A stretch of DNA of 64,000 bases from NCBI RefSeq assembly GCF_017696275.1, contig NZ_JAAORF010000003.1, positions 434,001-498,000 on the forward strand, in the 5' to 3' direction. Source of the DNA: Prochlorococcus marinus XMU1405 (lineage in GTDB: Bacteria > Cyanobacteriota > Cyanobacteriia > PCC-6307 > Cyanobiaceae). Positions 60,273-64,000 of this stretch are shown here, in pieces. Made by a program: the position numbers and the translations under genes. The first letter of the stretch is position 1, and the number at the start of each line of letters is the position of its first letter. The notes under the pieces were generated by a model. The model was not told the DNA's origin and did no database searches. It worked only from the letters and a program-made list of their open reading frames with translations.

Positions 60273-60380
60273 TTGAACAAAATTAATAGTTTTAATCTAA
60301 TATATAAATAAGAATATTATTAAAGATTTAATAATAAATTCAACCTATTTATATGTACTTTGAATTTTAAAGTAATTAAC

Positions 60381-61205
60381 ATGTTCAATCAACTAGAAAT
60401 TCTCTCTGATGAACAAAATCAAAAGCTTTATAAAATTAGAAAATACATTAAGAATCTTGAAAGTGTTTGTATTGCTTATTCCGGAGGAGTGGACAGTACA
60501 TTAGTGGCCTCACTAGCATTCGAGCAATTAGGTAGCAAAGCAATCGCAATAACTGGTATTTCTCCTGCATTAGCCAATACTCTTCGCGAAGAAGCAAGAA
60601 ATCAAGCAAAGTGGATTGGAGTGAAGCATTTAGAAATTAAAACTTCAGAATTAGACCAATCAAATTACAGTGAAAATCCTAAGGATAGGTGCTTTGCATG
60701 CAAAAAAGAGCTTCACAAACACACAACCTATCTCTCTAAAAAACTTAATTACAAGATTGTTTTAGATGGAGTCAATCTTGATGATCTTAAAGATTACAGA
60801 CCAGGTATACAAGCCTCAAAACAAGCAGGAGTTATATCTCCCCTTGCTAAATTTAAATTCTCAAAACAAGACATTAGAGATGTATCAAAAGCATTAGGGT
60901 TTCCTTGGTGGGACAAACCTGCTCAACCTTGCTTATCATCAAGATTTCCTTATGGTCATGAAATAACTAGTGAGCGGTTAAAAATGGTTGAGAAAGCAGA
61001 AGAATACCTTAAAAAAGGTGGCTTATCGGAGGTTAGAGTTCGATGCCAAGGCTCAACTGCAAGAATAGAAATTCCCCAAGATGAATTAAAGCATTTTTTT
61101 AATAAATATAATTTTTGTGAGTTAGTTCAATATTTTTCTAATTTAGGATTTAATTGCACAAGCTTAGATCTTGAAGGACTAATAAGCGGAAAATTAAATA
61201 GGTAA
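60381..61205 (+). CDS. larE: LarE-type ATP-dependent sulfur transferase
   Basis: 274 residues from ATG 60381 (MFNQLEILSDEQNQKL); a TTG at 60360 would add seven. PP-loop CIAYSGGVDSTLVASLAFEQ, KDRCFACKKEL and LDGVNLDDLKDYRPG are typical of LarE. The motif PAQPCLSSRFPYGH contains Cys184, which from memory matches the sacrificial cysteine that donates sulfur for the nickel-pincer cofactor. No larB, larC or racemase gene is in the window. The substrate may differ from that of lactobacilli. Confidence 0.92.
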   Translation: MFNQLEILSDEQNQKLYKIRKYIKNLESVCIAYSGGVDSTLVASLAFEQLGSKAIAITGISPALANTLREEARNQAKWIGVKHLEIKTSELDQSNYSENPKDRCFACKKELHKHTTYLSKKLNYKIVLDGVNLDDLKDYRPGIQASKQAGVISPLAKFKFSKQDIRDVSKALGFPWWDKPAQPCLSSRFPYGHEITSERLKMVEKAEEYLKKGGLSEVRVRCQGSTARIEIPQDELKHFFNKYNFCELVQYFSNLGFNCTSLDLEGLISGKLNR

Positions 61206-61213
61206 ATATTGTA

Positions 61214-61648
61214 TTAAACAGCCGTTCTTATCTGATCAGGTACTGCTGAAGGAGGATTTCGCTCAATGACACGCAAAGAATGTTCTTTAGCCATCAAAGA
61301 TTTAATTAAATATTGACTAGCAAGTTCAGGCATCATCTTTTGACCACATGTAAAAATATCGACTGCAGAATAATTAGATTCAGGCCAAGTATGTATTGAA
61401 ATATGAGATTCTGCCAGTAAGGCAATTGCCGTAACCCCTTGAGGCTCGAATTTATTACTTATCAAATTCAGAACTGTTGCATTTGCCAGTTTAGCAGCTC
61501 TGTTTAAAATACATCGCAAAAAGGATTCGTCATTTAATTTTTCACCATCGCACCTATAAAGTTCCAACAAAAGGTGTTTACTTAGATGACTTAATTCTTG
61601 CTCATCACTCAACGAATTTAAAATTTGACTTTTTTTGTAGATTTCCAT
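61214..61648 (-). CDS. speD: S-adenosylmethionine decarboxylase proenzyme
   Basis: 144 residues. Supplies the aminopropyl group for spermidine. The class 1 (bacterial) self-cleaving motif is LLAESHISIHTWPESNYSAVD, cut before the Ser to form the pyruvoyl group, followed by a catalytic Cys region DIFTCG. Slightly longer than usual, with a poorly conserved N-terminus and C-terminus. The ATG lies within a short inverted repeat (61646-61664). Confidence 0.94.
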   Translation of the reverse strand: MEIYKKSQILNSLSDEQELSHLSKHLLLELYRCDGEKLNDESFLRCILNRAAKLANATVLNLISNKFEPQGVTAIALLAESHISIHTWPESNYSAVDIFTCGQKMMPELASQYLIKSLMAKEHSLRVIERNPPSAVPDQIRTAV

Positions 61649-61664
61649 ATAAGAAATTTATATG
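61646..61664 (-). promoter_or_regulatory. Inverted repeat over the speD start codon
   Basis: On the minus strand CATATAA, five bases, TTATATG: a perfect 7-bp inverted repeat whose right arm ends in the speD ATG. In mRNA it could hide the start codon, but the stem is weak, being almost all A-T pairs. Function inferred only. Confidence 0.35.
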
Positions 61665-61700
61665 AGTTTTAGATTAGCTAAAAATTAGTCCCTTCTGAAA

Positions 61701-62792
61701 TTATAATTGAATTATTTGTGACGATCCTAGAAAAGACTGATTAAATTTATCTAAATGTGTCGCACTTATAAAACATTGACTATCTTTGCCAACAGAATTT
61801 AATAACAAATTTTGCCTGGTTAAATCTAATTCTGCCAAAACATCATCCAATATAAGTATTGGAGGGACATTAAATGTTTTAGTTAATAAATCTAGTTCAG
61901 CCATCTTTAAAGCCAAAATAAAAGTCCTTTGCTGGCCTGATGAACCAAATTTTCTAACTGAAACATTATTGATTAAAAACTCAAAATCATCACGATGCGG
62001 GCCAAAATTACATTTACCAGTCAATTCTTCTGTTGAACGCTGATTTAAGAGTTGTTCTGCTATTTTTTTACTAATAACTTCTTCTTTTTCTTCTTCTGGA
62101 CTTATATTTTGTATTCCTGAAAGATAATTAATGTCTATTTGCTCTTTAGATTTACTTAAATGATTATGCCAATATTCAACATATGGTTTTATTTTTAATA
62201 ATGCCCTTCTTCTGCGCCTAAAAATTCTTGTACTGATTATTGACATTTGAATATCAAAGCTTTCTACAACATCTGAGGATTGGGTTTTAAAAAAACTTTC
62301 CGAACGCCAAAAATGACTTCTTTGCTTTAAAAGCCTGTTAAATCTACTTATCAAGTCTATATATACTGGTTCAAGCTGGGATACGACTTTATCAATCCAT
62401 ATTCTTCGATAACTTGGTTCACTCCTTACAATATCTATATCATTAGAACAGAAACAAACACTCCGAATATAATTTTTTATTTCACTCTGTTTTTTCAAGA
62501 TTGATTCATTAACGTAAACTCTTTTAGGACCTTTTCGGAATAAATTTAACTTTAAATCGTCTTTAAAATTTATCTGTCCTATTACTACAGCCATATCACT
62601 GTCGTTCTCTATTAAATCTTTATCGCTCAATGCTCTATTAGATTTTAATTGACTTAAAAATTCAACCGATTCAAGTAAATTTGACTTGCCAATACCGTTA
62701 CAGCCAAGAACAATTGCTCTTTGCTCTTTTAAATCAATTTCAAAACTTTTATGGTTCCGAAAATTTTGAATTTTTAATTTATTTAAAAAAAT
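61701..62792 (-). CDS. recF: DNA replication and repair protein RecF (non-standard start)
   Basis: SMC-like ATPase that loads RecA at gaps. The full protein reads from FLNKLKIQNFRNHKSFEIDL, Walker A LGCNGIGKSNLLESVEFLS, signature KFGSSGQQRTFILALKMAEL, Walker B LILDDVLAELD. The open frame has no ATG, GTG or TTG between its upstream stop (62849) and a TTG at 62630, which would remove the P-loop. ATT at 62792 stands at the position where relatives start. An ATG upstream (62806) would come into frame if one T were missing from a run of seven. Length from ATT is 363 residues, normal. Confidence 0.92.
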   Translation of the reverse strand: MFLNKLKIQNFRNHKSFEIDLKEQRAIVLGCNGIGKSNLLESVEFLSQLKSNRALSDKDLIENDSDMAVVIGQINFKDDLKLNLFRKGPKRVYVNESILKKQSEIKNYIRSVCFCSNDIDIVRSEPSYRRIWIDKVVSQLEPVYIDLISRFNRLLKQRSHFWRSESFFKTQSSDVVESFDIQMSIISTRIFRRRRRALLKIKPYVEYWHNHLSKSKEQIDINYLSGIQNISPEEEKEEVISKKIAEQLLNQRSTEELTGKCNFGPHRDDFEFLINNVSVRKFGSSGQQRTFILALKMAELDLLTKTFNVPPILILDDVLAELDLTRQNLLLNSVGKDSQCFISATHLDKFNQSFLGSSQIIQL

Positions 62793-62840
62793 GTTTTTTA
62801 TGCATTCATTAATTAAATTAGCTAAGTTTAAAATATTTAG

Positions 62841-62858
62841 AATTTCTTATAAGAAATT
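62841..62858. promoter_or_regulatory. 18-bp perfect palindrome between recF and tRNA-Arg
   Basis: AATTTCTTATAAGAAATT is a perfect palindrome 12 bases before tRNA-Arg and 48 bases upstream of the presumed recF start. It could be an operator or a chance product of high A-T content. Confidence 0.4.
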
Positions 62859-62869
62859 GAAAAAATAAA

Positions 62870-62943
62870 GGGCATGTAGCTCAGTTGGATAGAGCATCAG
62901 ATTCCGGTTCTGAAAGTCGGGGGTTCAAATCCCTCCATGCTCG
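62870..62943 (+). tRNA. tRNA-Arg (anticodon CCG)
   Basis: 74 bases with acceptor stem GGGCATG/CATGCTC (one G-T pair), discriminator G, anticodon arm TCAGA-TTCCGGT-TCTGA and anticodon CCG, reading the CGG codon. T-loop GGTTCAAATCC. CCA is not encoded. CGG must be rare in so AT-rich a genome, yet a dedicated tRNA is kept. Confidence 0.96.
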
Positions 62944-62953
62944 TAAAATAATT

Positions 62954-63400
62954 TTAAAGTTTGTATCCCATTACTCTTATTCCATTTGGATCTAATATGA
63001 ATCCATTTTCCTCTAAACTTGAAAATGAAGAGACTGGAGCCTGTACAGAAATACTGCAACCTGGCATTTCTCTATTTATTTTCTCAAGAGTTAATTGAAG
63101 CAATATTGAATAATAAAGTTGCTGATTATTCCCTGGCAATGCACATAAATTCCATAAGTTAGCATTCAAGCCCCTGTCGGAAGTAACCCTTACAAAGGCA
63201 TATAATTTATTTTTTAATTCACTCTGTATGGTAAAAAAGAAATTACTTTTCTGAATAGCCTCAGAAAGAGGTTTTATTGGAAATGTCTCACAACCACAAT
63301 TCGCTAATAGTTTGTTAACTTCTTTAGCTAATGGGATTTTCGAAGAGTTAACAAAATAACCTTCTGGAAGAACAAGTTTTTTTTTAGAAAAATATTGCAA
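62954..63400 (-). CDS. GNAT-like N-acetyltransferase family protein
   Basis: 148 residues with a GNAT-type pattern: NKLYAFVRVTSDRGLNANLW as strand 3-4, LCALPGNNQQLYYSILLQLT in place of the acetyl-CoA loop and helix, and SVQAPVSSFSSLEENGFILD near the end. The canonical Q/RxxGxG/A loop is not clear, so acetyl-CoA binding is uncertain. It lies four bases downstream of ppc on the same strand and is probably cotranscribed with it. Substrate unknown. Confidence 0.65.
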   Translation of the reverse strand: MQYFSKKKLVLPEGYFVNSSKIPLAKEVNKLLANCGCETFPIKPLSEAIQKSNFFFTIQSELKNKLYAFVRVTSDRGLNANLWNLCALPGNNQQLYYSILLQLTLEKINREMPGCSISVQAPVSSFSSLEENGFILDPNGIRVMGYKL

Positions 63401-63403
63401 TTA

Positions 63404-64000
63404 TCAACCTGTATTTCTCATGCCAGCTGCTATCCCATTAATAGTTAAAAGTGCCCCCCTTAATAATTCACTTCTACTGTAGGCTCTTCTAGATTCATCT
63501 TTATCAATAATAAATTCGCTAATTGGGGGTTGTCTTGTTTGGTCTCTAAGTCTTCTTAAAAGTGAAACCTGTAAAAATCCCAAAGGGATGATTGTCTTGT
63601 TTCTCAAGCTTACGGATGATTTTAAGTCTCTATCAGATTCGAGAAGGTTATTTTTACCAGTAATTTCAAGTATTAAAGATTTTGTAAGATTGTATTCTTT
63701 AGAAATTACTTCAAAAATAATATCAAAAGATTCTTTATTTTCTTTACTGCCAAGAGTATCAACATAATACTTAGCAACTTCCAAATCCACCTTAGACAAT
63801 GTCATTTCTACCTTAGATATAAGCATCCTAAAAAATGGCCATCTTTGATGCAAAACTCTTAATAATTCAATTTGTTGTGGGTCTGAATTTAATTCTGATG
63901 ATAATGCAGTGCCAACTCCAAACCAACTTGGCAGAAGAAATCTACTTTGCGTCCAACCAAATACCCATGGAATAGCTCTTAAACTTGACAAATCTTTTGC
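63404..64000 (-). CDS. ppc: Phosphoenolpyruvate carboxylase, C-terminal part (5' end outside window)
   Basis: Fixes bicarbonate onto PEP to give oxaloacetate. The visible 198 residues run from [20 protein letters not shown], a conserved segment near the active site, through the C-terminal helices [16 protein letters not shown] to the invariant end [10 protein letters not shown], which is needed for activity. The frame is open to the window edge. Followed four bases later by the GNAT-like gene. Confidence 0.97.
   Translation of the reverse strand, partial: AKDLSSLRAIPWVFGWTQSRFLLPSWFGVGTALSSELNSDPQQIELLRVLHQRWPFFRMLISKVEMTLSKVDLEVAKYYVDTLGSKENKESFDIIFEVISKEYNLTKSLILEITGKNNLLESDRDLKSSVSLRNKTIIPLGFLQVSLLRRLRDQTRQPPISEFIIDKDESRRAYSRSELLRGALLTINGIAAGMRNTG

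Noticed and set aside
1-64000. CRISPR array, insertion sequences, prophage
   Set aside because: No evenly spaced repeats, cas genes, transposases, terminases or structural phage genes were found.

Overview
The window is a strongly AT-rich, gene-dense chromosomal segment of a picocyanobacterium, almost certainly a Prochlorococcus of the high-light type. The support is: photosystem I genes psaA, psaB, psaL and psaI; NDH-1 subunit NdhN; the redox/clock protein LdpA; a CAAD-domain protein; a ferredoxin-type glutamate synthase; the cyanobacterial gene order with rpsJ in the str operon; very short intergenic gaps; and AT-skewed codon use. The strain assignment is inferred from gene content and protein resemblance recalled from memory, not from a search.

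Layout. Bases 1-4.6 kb: the 3' end of RNase E, rnhB, a DUF1997 protein, pheA, an MPBQ/MSBQ methyltransferase and a Lon-substrate-domain protein. 4.6-9.4 kb: str operon on the minus strand (rpsL-rpsG-fusA-tufA-rpsJ). 9.5-15.3 kb: glsF/gltB, a YciI-like gene, lipA. 15.3-18.2 kb: a small accessory-looking module with a resolvase-like protein whose catalytic serine is replaced, a 70-residue acidic protein, a class-A beta-lactamase-like protein and an NlpC/P60 hydrolase. 18.2-25.4 kb: photosystem I genes around a glycosyltransferase. 25.4-28.1 kb: a CbiG-CobJ fusion and a HAD protein. 28.1-30.3 kb: a gene-poor islet with one SGNH-hydrolase-like gene and about 620 non-coding bases beside tRNA-Ser(GCT). 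30.4-32.2 kb: alr and an HNH nuclease.

32.2-48.3 kb is one minus-strand series of 30 genes, the S10-spc-alpha ribosomal cluster extended by truA, rplM, rpsI, rpmE and prfA. From 48.6 kb on come ndhN-ldpA, tRNA-Gln, a HAD protein, recA (with a LexA box), a DUF2839 protein, a degenerate DinG-like protein, tyrA, crtD, a fructosamine-kinase-like gene, a CAAD protein, a MoeB-rhodanese fusion, a tandemly duplicated cobalamin adenosyltransferase, larE, speD, recF, tRNA-Arg(CCG), a GNAT-like protein and the 3' end of ppc.

The genes are mostly core housekeeping: translation, photosystem I, nitrogen assimilation and aromatic amino acid, cobalamin, carotenoid, quinone and polyamine synthesis. No CRISPR array, insertion sequence or prophage is visible. 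The points most worth a second look are: recF, which has no ATG/GTG/TTG start upstream of its P-loop; the resolvase-like protein lacking its nucleophile; the degenerate DinG-like protein; an apparently frameshifted small gene at 15.5 kb; the repeat-bearing spacer next to tRNA-Ser; and several divergent gene pairs with only 3-5 bases between start codons.
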